A stretch of 64,000 nucleotides of DNA, taken from Marivivens geojensis. GTDB taxonomy: Bacteria; Pseudomonadota; Alphaproteobacteria; Rhodobacterales; Rhodobacteraceae. Made by a program: the position numbers and the translations under genes. The stretch is from the NCBI RefSeq assembly GCF_023540835.1, contig NZ_JALKCU010000006.1, positions 60,379-124,378 of the forward strand, given 5' to 3'. Below are positions 9,572-17,842 of this stretch, in pieces. Under the pieces are notes generated by a model. It ran no database searches. It saw only the letters and a program-made list of their open reading frames with translations, and was not told the origin of the DNA. Numbering within the stretch: position 1 is the first letter of the stretch; each line of letters begins with the position of its first letter.

Positions 9572-11167
9572 TTATTCTGCAGCGGCGACAGCAGCGGCAG
9601 CAGGCACACGCTTGCTAAATGCTGTCATCCACAGGTTGTAGGCCATGATGAGTGCGCCAGTCAGGTAGAGAATACCACCCGTGCCACGCAGCACATACAT
9701 CGGGAATTTCGCAGCAACGGTGTCAGCGAAGGAGTTCACTAGGAAGCCATTCGCATCAACTTCACGCCACATCAGGCCTTCCATGATGCCAGTTACCCAC
9801 ATCGACGCAGCGTAGAGAACGATGCCGATCGTTGCGAGCCAGAAGTGCCAGCTCACCATGCGGAGGCTATAGAGCGATGCACGGCCCCACAGACGCGGTG
9901 TCAGGAAGTACAGAGCACCGAAGGTGATCATACCGTTCCAGCCAAGAGCGCCAGAGTGAACGTGACCGATGGTCCAGTCGGTGTAGTGCGACAGTGCGTT
10001 TACTGCACGGATCGACATCATCGGGCCTTCGAAAGTCGACATACCGTAGAAGCCAATGGAGATAACCATCATACGGATGATCGGGTCAGTGCGCAGTTTA
10101 TCCCATGCGCCAGACAGGGTCATCAGACCGTTGATCATACCACCCCACGACGGCATCCACAGCACGATCGAGAACACCATACCAAGGGTCGAAGCCCAGT
10201 CAGGCAGAGCGGTGTAGTGCAGGTGGTGCGGGCCAGCCCAGATGTACAGGAAGATCAGCGCCCAGAAGTGGATGATCGACAGTTTGTAGGAGTAAACTGG
10301 ACGTTCAGCCTGTTTTGGTACGAAGTAGTACATCATGCCAAGGAAGCCAGCGGTAAGGAAGAAGCCCACAGCGTTGTGGCCATACCACCACTGGGTCATC
10401 GCGTCTTGAACGCCAGACATCACTTGAACCGAACGCGAACCGAAGATCGACACGGGAACAACGAGGTTGTTGACAATGTGAAGCATCGCGATCGTGACGA
10501 TGAACGACAGGAAGAACCAGTTCGCAACGTAGATGTGCGGCTCTTTGCGTTTGATGATCGTTCCGAGGAACACCAGCAGGTATGCGACCCAAACGATAGT
10601 TAGCCAGAGGTCAACGTACCATTCTGGTTCTGCGTATTCTTTCGATTGGGTTGCGCCCATCAGGTAGCCAGTTGCGGCCAGAACGATAAACAGATTGTAA
10701 CCCCAGAACACGAACCACGCGAGGTTGCCGCCCCAAAGGCGAGCAGCCGAAGTGCGCTGAACGATGTAGAACGATGTCGCGATCAGTGCGTTACCACCAA
10801 ATGCGAAAATCACTGCAGAGGTGTGCAGCGGACGCAGGCGACCGAAGTTGCCGAAGCCCTGTAAAAATTCAAAGTTAAGCGCAGGGAACGCAAGCTGAAA
10901 CGCAATAAACGTCCCCACCAGGAAGCCAGCAAGGCCCCAAAAGGTGGTCGCGATGACCCCATACCGCACGACGCCGTCCATATAGCCGGTCTCGGGCGCA
11001 GATTTAGGTTCGCCGGCGCGACGCACCGACCAAATAAAGAGGCCGGCAGCGACGGCCATCACGATCAACGCATGGACCTGATAAGCCAGGTCGCGCGCGA
11101 AGTTCGCGGCAACTGCGGCGGCAAGGGCGACAACCCCCAACACCACTATTTTAATCCAATCCCACAT
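9572..11167 (-). CDS. ccoN: cbb3-type cytochrome c oxidase catalytic subunit CcoN
   Basis: A 531-aa, roughly twelve-helix haem-copper oxidase subunit I of the C family, which reduces O2 at high affinity and pumps protons. Conserved His ligands are visible in RPLHTSAV (low-spin haem), [32 protein letters not shown] (CuB) and [13 protein letters not shown] (haem pair). The frame stays open back to 11251, but ATG 11167 ([11 protein letters not shown]) is preferred: it begins the first helix, and a longer start would leave almost no room between the coding region and the FNR box. Confidence 0.95.
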   Translation of the reverse strand: MWDWIKIVVLGVVALAAAVAANFARDLAYQVHALIVMAVAAGLFIWSVRRAGEPKSAPETGYMDGVVRYGVIATTFWGLAGFLVGTFIAFQLAFPALNFEFLQGFGNFGRLRPLHTSAVIFAFGGNALIATSFYIVQRTSAARLWGGNLAWFVFWGYNLFIVLAATGYLMGATQSKEYAEPEWYVDLWLTIVWVAYLLVFLGTIIKRKEPHIYVANWFFLSFIVTIAMLHIVNNLVVPVSIFGSRSVQVMSGVQDAMTQWWYGHNAVGFFLTAGFLGMMYYFVPKQAERPVYSYKLSIIHFWALIFLYIWAGPHHLHYTALPDWASTLGMVFSIVLWMPSWGGMINGLMTLSGAWDKLRTDPIIRMMVISIGFYGMSTFEGPMMSIRAVNALSHYTDWTIGHVHSGALGWNGMITFGALYFLTPRLWGRASLYSLRMVSWHFWLATIGIVLYAASMWVTGIMEGLMWREVDANGFLVNSFADTVAAKFPMYVLRGTGGILYLTGALIMAYNLWMTAFSKRVPAAAAVAAAE

Positions 11168-11256
11168 ATCAAACGTTCCCTTCTTCTGCCTGCGTGGATT
11201 CGTTTCGCAGGACTTTTGCTCTGGTTGGGGTTTCCCACCCATCCAGCTCAACTGCC

Positions 11257-11270
11257 TTGATCCATGTCAA
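11257..11270. promoter_or_regulatory. FNR-type box between ccoN and the universal stress gene
   Basis: TTGATCCATGTCAA is a full FNR/FnrL dyad (TTGAT-N4-GTCAA). It lies 90-103 bases before the ccoN ATG and 78-91 bases before the divergent stress-protein ATG, so one site could control both directions under low oxygen. Confidence 0.78.
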
Positions 11271-11347
11271 GTTATCGTGAGCCTTCTTTTGCTACCCAAT
11301 ACAGGTCCAAACGTGCCGATAGAGCATGACCATCACGGGAGTATGAA

Positions 11348-12190
11348 ATGCCTTACAAGACCATTTCGGTCGTTATAACCGACAGTGCGGCTGACTTAGA
11401 CGCGCTGGTGACAGCTCACACAATTGCGAGCCGGTTAGACGCGCATCTTGATGTTCACTGTATTGGCATTGACCCGGCACGTTATGATCCCATGCCGGGC
11501 GGAACATCGGCCGTCATGGTCGAAACCGGTCTAGCCGAAGCCCGAGCGCGTGCTGAAACCCTTGAAAAATGGGCTCTTGAGCATCTACCCGGCGAAAAAG
11601 GGGCGCTTTCAACGCAAGCTGTCGTCATTCCTCAGATGGGTCTGGACACACTGGTTGCGCGTCTTGCCCGCTACTCTGATCTTATCGTTGCCTCGAAGCC
11701 GTACGGCAAAAACCGCGGCCCACTTCAGGTCAACGTCCTCGAAGCAGAACTCTTCGGCACTGGCGCACCTGTTCTCGTGGTGCCCGAAACGGGTCCTGTA
11801 GGTGTTGAACCTTTTAAACGCGTGGCGATTGCGTGGAACGAAAGCAGCGAAAGTTTTGCCGCAATCCGCGTTGCCATTCCGATTCTGGCTGCGGCTGATC
11901 AGGTCGATATCGTCATGATTGATCCGCCGAGCCATTCTCCTGAACGGTCAGATCCGGGTGGTGCAATCTGCATGATGCTCTCGCGCCACGGAATTCGGGC
12001 TGAGGTATCCATCCTTGCCCGCACAATGCCGCGTGTTTCCGATGTTATGATGCGGTTCGCGACCGAACATGGCTGCGATTTGATCGTGATGGGCGCCTAT
12101 GGCCATTCCCGTTTCCGCGAATCAATTCTAGGTGGAGCGACGCGTGACCTCCTTGAGCGGACAGAAATCCCACTTTTGATGTCACATTAA
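11348..12190 (+). CDS. tandem universal stress protein (UspA family)
   Basis: A 280-aa cytosolic protein made of two Usp folds, about residues 4-147 and 155-280. The second domain carries the nucleotide-binding motif GAYGHSRFRESILGGATRDL (G-x2-G-x9-G-S/T type) and ends in PLLMSH; the first is degenerate. Members located beside cbb3 oxidase and fnr genes are commonly low-oxygen-induced; that is family knowledge, and here it is supported by the FNR-type box in the shared upstream region. The gene converges on fnrL, and a two-way terminator separates them. Confidence 0.85.
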   Translation: MPYKTISVVITDSAADLDALVTAHTIASRLDAHLDVHCIGIDPARYDPMPGGTSAVMVETGLAEARARAETLEKWALEHLPGEKGALSTQAVVIPQMGLDTLVARLARYSDLIVASKPYGKNRGPLQVNVLEAELFGTGAPVLVVPETGPVGVEPFKRVAIAWNESSESFAAIRVAIPILAAADQVDIVMIDPPSHSPERSDPGGAICMMLSRHGIRAEVSILARTMPRVSDVMMRFATEHGCDLIVMGAYGHSRFRESILGGATRDLLERTEIPLLMSH

Positions 12191-12197
12191 AGATGAC

Positions 12198-12223
12198 AAA
12201 GGCGGCCAGTGGCCGCCTTTTTT
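12198..12223. terminator. bidirectional terminator between stress gene and fnrL
   Basis: AAAGGCGGCC (12198-12207) pairs perfectly with GGCCGCCTTT (12211-12220) around a 3-base loop, with T runs readable on both strands. It overlaps the fnrL TAA. Confidence 0.85.
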
Positions 12224-12959
12224 AGGGGATCATCCCGCCATCCATGTCATCGCCCGTTTCGAGTAACAATGCTTGGAAGTCATCAACGCGGATGCGCCGC
12301 TTTCCGTCGAGATGAATAATGCCTTCACGTTTCAGGGCAGAAATCTGACGGCTCACGGTTTCGAGCGTCAGACCCAAATAGTCCGCCATCGCCTCACGAG
12401 TGAGCGGCAGATTGATATTAATCTGACCTGACAGCGGCGACATTCCGATCACAGATTCACGACGTGCAATGATCGCCAAAAGGCTCGCGATTTTCTCACG
12501 TGCAGTCTTGCGACCCAAGATTAGCATCCATTCACGCGCCGCATCCAATTCGTCCAGCGTCATATCTAGAAGGCGTTCCGCAACGTGAGGCGTCGTCATC
12601 AAGAGCTGTTCGAACGGCTTGCGGCGGAAACAGCAAAGGGTCACATCACTAACGGCGATAACGTCATAGGGCGAATTTGCACGGCCCGGACGACCGATGA
12701 AATCCGACGGCAATAACAGCCCAACCATCTGGGTCCGACCATCCTCTAGCGTCTGGCTCAGACTTGCCACGCCACGCACCACCGACGCCACAAACGTCAG
12801 TTCATCACCGGCCCACGCGATCGACTGACCGGCCTCGTAGTTCCGATAGTATTTGATCAACTCCAATGCTTCGAGTTCGTCTGAATCGCATTTGGCACAT
12901 ACGGCCCGATGACGAATTGGACATTCTTGGCACTGAATATCGAGCGAGATTTGACTCAT
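12222..12959 (-). CDS. fnrL: Crp/Fnr-family oxygen-responsive regulator FnrL
   Basis: A 245-aa transcription factor that senses oxygen through a 4Fe-4S cluster. Candidate ligands are C10, C13, C21 and C24 (CQECPIRHRAVCAKC). A cyclic-nucleotide-binding-like beta barrel occupies about 40-130, a long dimer helix about 135-165, and a winged helix ends the protein with the recognition segment LTLETVSRQISALKREGII. The E-SR pattern there specifies TTGA half-sites, which matches the boxes beside ccoN and ccoG. ATG 12959 places the Cys motif at the normal distance; the open frame extends much further without family support. It diverges from hemN. Confidence 0.93.
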   Translation of the reverse strand: MSQISLDIQCQECPIRHRAVCAKCDSDELEALELIKYYRNYEAGQSIAWAGDELTFVASVVRGVASLSQTLEDGRTQMVGLLLPSDFIGRPGRANSPYDVIAVSDVTLCCFRRKPFEQLLMTTPHVAERLLDMTLDELDAAREWMLILGRKTAREKIASLLAIIARRESVIGMSPLSGQININLPLTREAMADYLGLTLETVSRQISALKREGIIHLDGKRRIRVDDFQALLLETGDDMDGGMIP

Positions 12960-13028
12960 CGCAAAAACAATCCTGGTTCGCGCAGCTATTAAGGAAACAC
13001 TATAACCCATTTTTTGGAGGGATACACA

Positions 13029-14384
13029 ATGGAAACCCGTAGCAGATTGCGGGAATTGGGACTCTTTGACGCTCGCGCGCCGCGTTATACGAGTTACCCA
13101 CCTGCCAATCACTTTAACGGGAATGTCTCTCCCGAAACGACCGCGCAATGGTTGCAGGCTGTTCCTTCGGGCGAACGTGTTTCATTGTATTTACACATCC
13201 CGTACTGCCGACGCCTATGCTGGTTCTGCGCATGCCGCACCCAAGGGACAAGCACAGACCGTCCATTGGTTCCGTATTTGAAATTGTTAAAAAAAGAGCT
13301 GGCTCTGATCGATGCGCACCTGCCAAAGGATGTGCTGATCAGCCAAATCCACTTAGGCGGGGGCACCCCGACGTTGCTCCCCCCTGATTTGATCCTCGAG
13401 TTGGGCGAGGCAGTGAACGCATTCCGCCCAATGGCCGACGATCTGCAATTCTCGGTAGAGATTGATCCGACAGAGGTCGACCAAGCCCGCATCGACGCAC
13501 TGGTTAAAATCGGTATGACACGTGCGTCAATTGGCGTTCAGGATTTTGATCCGGCCGTTCAAGACGCGATTGGCCGCCAGCAGACTTTTGATCAAACGCG
13601 TGATGTTGTCACGATGCTCCGCGATTCGGGGATAAAATCAGTGAATATGGACATCTTATATGGCCTGCCGCACCAAACACGTGAACGGATGGCGGATTCT
13701 GTGCAGCGTGTTCTTTCCCTATCACCAGACCGAGTGGCTCTGTATGGTTATGCGCACGTTCCGTGGATGGCCAAGCGGCAAGTTATGATCCCTGCCGACG
13801 CACTCCCTGACGCAGAAACCCGTCTCGACCTGTTCGACATCGCCCGCGATTTGTTCATGTGGGACGGCTACCAAGAGATCGGCATCGACCATTACGCTCG
13901 CCCCGAAGATAGCCTTGCGACTGCAGACAAAGCAGGGACAATGCATCGCAACTTCCAAGGCTACACCGATGATACTGCAAAGGTCTTGATCGGCTTGGGC
14001 GCTTCGGCAATTTCGAAGTATCCGCAAGGGTTCGCGCAGAACATTTCGACGTCTTCGAAATACGCTGTTGCGATTGAAAGTGGACAGCTGGCAACGGCGC
14101 GTGGTCATACCATGAGCAACGATGACACCTTGCGAAGCGATATGATTGAAAAGCTGATGTGCAGCTTTGAACTCGATCTCGCTGACATAGCCGCAGAACA
14201 TGGCCTGCCACTTTCAACCATTCAAAAGATGGTTCAGCCAATGATCGATCAGTTCCATGACCAAATGGTTATCAAAAACAACGTGATCCGCCTGAACGAA
14301 AATGCGCGTCTGATTGCGCGCCTCTGCGCTCAAAGGATCGACGCGTATCAAATGCCAGAAGGGCGACACAGTCGCGCCCTTTGA
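13029..14384 (+). CDS. hemN: oxygen-independent coproporphyrinogen III dehydrogenase
   Basis: A 451-aa radical SAM enzyme that converts coproporphyrinogen III to protoporphyrinogen IX without O2, supplying haem under low oxygen. The 4Fe-4S motif C60-x3-C64-x2-C67, followed by C69, lies in PYCRRLCWFCACRT, and the GGGTPTLL glycine motif follows. Family landmarks SIGVQDFDPAVQ, DILYGLPHQT and MHRNFQGYTD are present. ATG 13029 follows TTGGAGGGA. It diverges from fnrL across 69 bases, an arrangement consistent with FnrL control, though I see no full FNR dyad in that gap. Confidence 0.95.
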   Translation: METRSRLRELGLFDARAPRYTSYPPANHFNGNVSPETTAQWLQAVPSGERVSLYLHIPYCRRLCWFCACRTQGTSTDRPLVPYLKLLKKELALIDAHLPKDVLISQIHLGGGTPTLLPPDLILELGEAVNAFRPMADDLQFSVEIDPTEVDQARIDALVKIGMTRASIGVQDFDPAVQDAIGRQQTFDQTRDVVTMLRDSGIKSVNMDILYGLPHQTRERMADSVQRVLSLSPDRVALYGYAHVPWMAKRQVMIPADALPDAETRLDLFDIARDLFMWDGYQEIGIDHYARPEDSLATADKAGTMHRNFQGYTDDTAKVLIGLGASAISKYPQGFAQNISTSSKYAVAIESGQLATARGHTMSNDDTLRSDMIEKLMCSFELDLADIAAEHGLPLSTIQKMVQPMIDQFHDQMVIKNNVIRLNENARLIARLCAQRIDAYQMPEGRHSRAL

Positions 14385-14405
14385 CCTGTTCGAAATTGCC
14401 AGCTA

Positions 14406-14441
14406 ATGATGTCCTTGATTTGATCAAATTGAGGACATCAT
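14406..14441. repeat. 36-nt near-perfect palindrome covering the start of the acetyltransferase gene
   Basis: ATGATGTCCTTGATTTGA (14406-14423) is followed by TCAAATTGAGGACATCAT (14424-14441). The two halves are complementary at 16 of 18 positions, with two G-T pairs filling the rest. The right arm contains the likely ribosome site GAGGA (14431-14435) and the first two bases of the ATG at 14440. As RNA it would bury both; as DNA it could be an operator. Confidence 0.8.
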
Positions 14442-14988
14442 GGCATTTGATCCCCAACCTACCCGCAGCGGATACGGTTATTCTATTTCTCCGATGACTG
14501 AAGCCGATCGCGATGCCCTCTACCATGCTGCGTCGGACCCTGTGACTTGGGCTGGGCACCCCGCCAGCGACCGCTACAAGCGCGAGGTTTTTGATCCATA
14601 TTTCGATAGCCTTCTGGCGAGCCAGGAAACGGTCATTCTCCGCACAGAAGATGGGGTGGTAATCGGTTGTTCTCGTTACTATCCCGCCCCCGATGTGCCC
14701 AACAGCATTTCCATCGGCTATACCTTTATCGACAGTAAGTATTGGGGTGGCGCGACCAATCGGGCGTTCAAGCGACTGATGCTAGAATACGCTTTCGAAA
14801 CCTTCGACGAGGTTTGGTTGCATATCGCTCCGTCAAATATCCGCTCCCAAAAAGCGAGCGTGAAAATCGGTGCGAAATGGCGTTATGATGTTGACCTGTC
14901 TTTGGGCGGTGGCGCAGTGCAACCGTGGAAGTGCTACACGGTCTCACAGGCTGACTGGAACGCGGCCTTGCCGTCGGGAACCAATTAA
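14440..14988 (+). CDS. GNAT-family N-acetyltransferase
   Basis: A 182-aa protein of the RimJ/RimL-like branch. The N-terminal strand and helix include LRPM-type ISPMTEADRDALYHAASDP; the core reads VIGCSRYY, ISIGYTFIDSKYWGGATNRA (acyl-CoA-binding strand and loop), and IRSQKASVKIGAKW, the typical N-x2-S-x3-EK-like segment. It probably acetylates an amine or protein N-terminus; the target is unknown. ATG 14440 and its GAGGA site lie inside a palindrome. The MFS gene starts two bases after its stop, so the two are likely co-transcribed. Confidence 0.82.
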   Translation: MAFDPQPTRSGYGYSISPMTEADRDALYHAASDPVTWAGHPASDRYKREVFDPYFDSLLASQETVILRTEDGVVIGCSRYYPAPDVPNSISIGYTFIDSKYWGGATNRAFKRLMLEYAFETFDEVWLHIAPSNIRSQKASVKIGAKWRYDVDLSLGGGAVQPWKCYTVSQADWNAALPSGTN

Positions 14989-14990
14989 AA

Positions 14991-16169
14991 ATGCGTCTCG
15001 GCATCGTCGTCCTTATTTTGGCCTACGGAATGAGCCAGTTTTTCCGTGCTTTCATGGCGGTACTCGCACCGACACTAACCACTGAAACTGGTGCGACCGT
15101 CGAACAACTTGCCACGGCGTCTGGTGTTTGGTTTCTGACATTCGCAGCAATGCAGATCCCGATCGGCGAAGCGCTCGACCGTATTGGACCAAAACTGACT
15201 GCCGCCGTCGTGTTCGCAGTTGGTGGCGCTGGCGGAGCCGCAATGTTCTCAATGGCAACCGAGCCTTGGCATATTACGGTTGCGATGGGCCTCATAGGGA
15301 TTGGCTGCGCACCTGTCCTCATGGCCTCATATTATATTTTTGCCCGCACTTATTCGCCCGCAGCATTTGCCTCACTTGCCGCGATGATGGTGGGGCTGGG
15401 ATCACTGGGGAATATCATGAGTTCTGCGCCGCTTGCTTGGGCTATTGAGGCATTCGGCTGGCGGGCCACGGTGCTGGGACTAGCAGCACTGACACTCACC
15501 ATCGCGGCTCTCATAATGGTCTTGGTTGAAAACCCAGAACGCGTCACGCACAGCCAAAAAGGAAGCGTTCTGGATGTTCTTAAAATACCAGCACTCTGGC
15601 CGATCTTATTGTTCCTGATGGTGATCTATGTGCCATCCGCGGCGTTGCGCGGCCTATGGTCCGGCCCCTATCTGCAATCGGTTTTCAACGTCGACGGCAC
15701 AGTCATCGGAAACGTAACGTTTTTCATGGCCATCGCAATGATCGTGGGTAGCTTTGCCTACGGTCCACTGGACCGTGTATTTGGCACACGGAAATGGATC
15801 GTTTGGGTCGGGAACTTTATGGGGATGCTGGCCTGCGTTGCCCTCGCGATATGGCCCGACCGAGGTCTTCTCAGCGCAACCATCCTTTTGTCGGCGATTG
15901 GCTTCTTTGGCGCGTCTTACCCGATGATCATGGCACATGGGCGCGGGTTCCTTCCACCGCACCTCGTTGGTCGCGGAGTAACGCTTATGAACCTGTGTTC
16001 TATCGGCGCAGTCGGCCTTATTCAAACCTCTGCAAAGCCGCTCACCGCCGCGCTTTGGAGCGGCACGACGACAGCCGCTGAATCCTACAGCAGGCTTTTC
16101 GCCTTTTTCGCCGCCCTTTTGGCAGCAGGTTTGATCGTTTATCTCTGGTCAAAAGACACAAAGGCCTAG
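14991..16169 (+). CDS. major facilitator superfamily transporter
   Basis: A 392-aa inner-membrane protein with twelve predicted helices. The loop between helices 2 and 3 reads GEALDRIGPKL, a version of the MFS GxxxDRxGRR motif, and the equivalent loop in the second half reads GPLDRVFGTRK, giving clear two-fold symmetry. The substrate is not identifiable. It is tightly coupled to the upstream acetyltransferase (2-base gap). Confidence 0.85.
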   Translation: MRLGIVVLILAYGMSQFFRAFMAVLAPTLTTETGATVEQLATASGVWFLTFAAMQIPIGEALDRIGPKLTAAVVFAVGGAGGAAMFSMATEPWHITVAMGLIGIGCAPVLMASYYIFARTYSPAAFASLAAMMVGLGSLGNIMSSAPLAWAIEAFGWRATVLGLAALTLTIAALIMVLVENPERVTHSQKGSVLDVLKIPALWPILLFLMVIYVPSAALRGLWSGPYLQSVFNVDGTVIGNVTFFMAIAMIVGSFAYGPLDRVFGTRKWIVWVGNFMGMLACVALAIWPDRGLLSATILLSAIGFFGASYPMIMAHGRGFLPPHLVGRGVTLMNLCSIGAVGLIQTSAKPLTAALWSGTTTAAESYSRLFAFFAALLAAGLIVYLWSKDTKA

Positions 16170-16244
16170 TGCGGCTTTATCGACCTCTTCCACTTGCCCC
16201 CCTTTGCAGCTATACGCCCCACTGGTTAAACCAAGGAGAAGCCA

Positions 16245-17267
16245 ATGGGCTATAAAGTCGTCGTCGTTGGCGCCACGGGCAACGTGGGTCGCGAAATGCT
16301 CAATATCCTCGCTGAACGCGAGTTTCCGGTTGATGAAATCGCCGCTCTGGCCAGCCGTCGTTCGCTGGGCACCGAAGTGAGCTTTGGCGACAAGACCCTT
16401 AAGACCCAAGACCTCGACACGTTTGATTTCGCAGGCTGGGACATTGCTCTGTTTGCAATCGGCTCTGACGCGACCAAAACCTACGCGCCCAAAGCGGCAG
16501 CATCGGGTTGCGTTGTCATCGATAACTCCTCGCTTTACCGCTACGATCCGGACGTTCCGTTGATCGTTCCTGAAGTGAACGCTGACGATGTTGTTGGCTA
16601 CACAAAGAAAAACATCATTGCGAACCCGAACTGCTCAACTGCGCAGATGGTTGTCGCTCTGAAACCGCTGCACGATCGCGCAAAGATCAAACGTGTTGTT
16701 GTGTCGACCTACCAGTCGGTCTCTGGCACGGGCAAAGAGGCAATTGACGAGCTGTGGGATCAGACCAAGGGCATGTATGTCCCGGGTCAAGAGGTCGCTC
16801 CGTCTGTTTACCCGAAGCAAATCGCGTTCAACGTGATCCCACACATCGACGTGTTCCTCGACTCGGGTGACACGAAAGAAGAGTGGAAAATGGTCACCGA
16901 GACCAAGAAGATCCTCGACAAAAACATCAAACTGACCGCGACCTGTGTGCGCGTTCCTGTGTTTGTAGGTCACTCAGAATCCATCAACGTTGAGTTCGAA
17001 GAATTCCTCGATTGGGAAGAAGCAACCGACATCCTACGCGAAGCTCCGGGCATCATGGTTGTTGATAAGCGTGAAGCTGGCGGCTACGTCACTCCGATCG
17101 AATGTGTTGGCGATTACGCGACCTTCATTTCCCGCATCCGTCAGGACGTTACCGTTGAGAACGGCATCAACTTCTGGTGCGTGTCGGACAACCTTCGCAA
17201 AGGCGCTGCCCTGAACGCCGTTCAGATCGCAGAAGTCCTCGGTCAGCGCTGTCTGAAAAAAGGCTGA
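16245..17267 (+). CDS. asd: aspartate-semialdehyde dehydrogenase
   Basis: A 340-aa cytosolic enzyme that reduces aspartyl phosphate to the semialdehyde with NADPH, feeding lysine/diaminopimelate, threonine and methionine. The Rossmann motif GATGNVG is at 9-15, the catalytic Cys is C130 in NPNCSTAQM, and the substrate motif around GHSESINVEFE with its active-site His lies near residue 245. ATG 16245 follows AAGGAG. Length is normal. dapD and dapE of the same pathway lie elsewhere in the window. Confidence 0.95.
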   Translation: MGYKVVVVGATGNVGREMLNILAEREFPVDEIAALASRRSLGTEVSFGDKTLKTQDLDTFDFAGWDIALFAIGSDATKTYAPKAAASGCVVIDNSSLYRYDPDVPLIVPEVNADDVVGYTKKNIIANPNCSTAQMVVALKPLHDRAKIKRVVVSTYQSVSGTGKEAIDELWDQTKGMYVPGQEVAPSVYPKQIAFNVIPHIDVFLDSGDTKEEWKMVTETKKILDKNIKLTATCVRVPVFVGHSESINVEFEEFLDWEEATDILREAPGIMVVDKREAGGYVTPIECVGDYATFISRIRQDVTVENGINFWCVSDNLRKGAALNAVQIAEVLGQRCLKKG

Positions 17268-17288
17268 GCGTCACGCTAGAATATTTTG

Positions 17289-17316
17289 AAAGGCCGGCCC
17301 CTGGGTCGGCCTTTTT
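17289..17316 (+). terminator. terminator after asd
   Basis: AGGCCGGCCC pairs with GGGTCGGCCT (one G-U) and is followed by TTTTT, 20 bases past the asd stop. Confidence 0.85.
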
Positions 17317-17514
17317 CGTTTGATATCGAATCAAACACCGCGAGAGCTAAGACCCTGATCTCCAAATAGAATAGGAACGGACGTTCTCTGACCCGATCCG
17401 GCAAATACCCCCTACAATTGAATAGGGTGGCCCTACCCACGTCCCTCGTTCAGCCACCCCTACGCGCAGATGAATTTCCCAAACATCCTGAGGTAGATTA
17501 ACCCTGAGGCGAGC

Positions 17515-17604
17515 ATGTCCCAACAAATGACCGCCTCAGTCAAGACGAACCTTCTTCTGTCCGGTGGCAAGCGTGTCCCAATCCTCGCTCGCTACCGGAT
17601 ATGA
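17515..17604 (+). CDS. possible 29-aa small protein
   Basis: A short frame beginning MSQQMTASVKTN and ending LARYRI, preceded by GAGGC five bases before ATG. It shares a LARYR-type ending with residues 16-20 of the next tiny frame, which may be chance. No known family is recognised. It could simply be non-coding. Confidence 0.2.
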   Translation: MSQQMTASVKTNLLLSGGKRVPILARYRI

Positions 17605-17682
17605 AGCACCCCGCCAAAACCCTGCTCGGGCCGCAGTCACCACTCACAACGGATCACTGATCCACAATATAGGACGAAAACG

Positions 17683-17793
17683 ATGTCACTTGTGATGAAA
17701 GCTCGTCAACGTCGCCGTGCGGCATTGCTTGCCAGATACCGCAAATTGATTGCGTCACGTCCTGTCGTACTGCGAGGCGTTACAGCTATCTAA
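17683..17793 (+). CDS. possible 36-aa arginine-rich small protein
   Basis: The frame MSLVMKARQRRRAALLARYR... is strongly basic (nine Arg and two Lys in 36 residues) and is preceded by AGGAC eight bases upstream. A strong terminator begins 20 bases after its stop, as expected for a short transcription unit. I do not recognise a family. Its composition resembles RNA- or membrane-binding small proteins, but this is inference. Confidence 0.35.
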   Translation: MSLVMKARQRRRAALLARYRKLIASRPVVLRGVTAI

Positions 17794-17813
17794 GGGAATT
17801 ACCCCTGACGTAG

Positions 17814-17840
17814 AAAAGGCGACCCTTGGGTCGCCTTTTT
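17814..17840. terminator. bidirectional terminator beside carbonic anhydrase
   Basis: AAAAGGCGACC and GGTCGCCTTTTT pair around CTTG. T runs are present on both strands, so it can end the tiny plus-strand unit and the minus-strand carbonic anhydrase gene. Confidence 0.8.
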
Positions 17841-17842
17841 CA

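Larger units (their letters stand above)
17317..17842. other. 526-base gene-poor region between asd and carbonic anhydrase
   Basis: No open frame of ordinary size is present. It holds a 7-bp inverted repeat GTTTGAT/ATCAAAC with a 5-base spacer (17318-17336). Between 17408 and 17461 lie competing short stems: CCCCTA with TAGGG, the same TAGGG with CCCTA, and GGGTGG with CCACCC. Two possible tiny ORFs (17515 and 17683) and a terminator (17814-17840) follow. The two-way stems and small frames suggest a leader or small-RNA locus, but nothing decides this. Confidence 0.5.

Noticed and set aside
8810..9742. 310-aa open frame on the plus strand opposite ccoO
   Set aside because: It is antisense to a haem-binding CcoO with clear motifs and has no ribosome site or recognisable domain.
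12951..12964. FNR-like TTGACTCATCGCAA over the fnrL start
   Set aside because: One half is degenerate (CGCAA) and it covers the start codon, so it is not listed as a site, only mentioned.
17318..17336. FNR-like dyad TTGAT-ATCGA-ATCAA after asd
   Set aside because: The spacer is five bases rather than four and the site lies inside the terminator tail of asd, with no gene nearby needing it.
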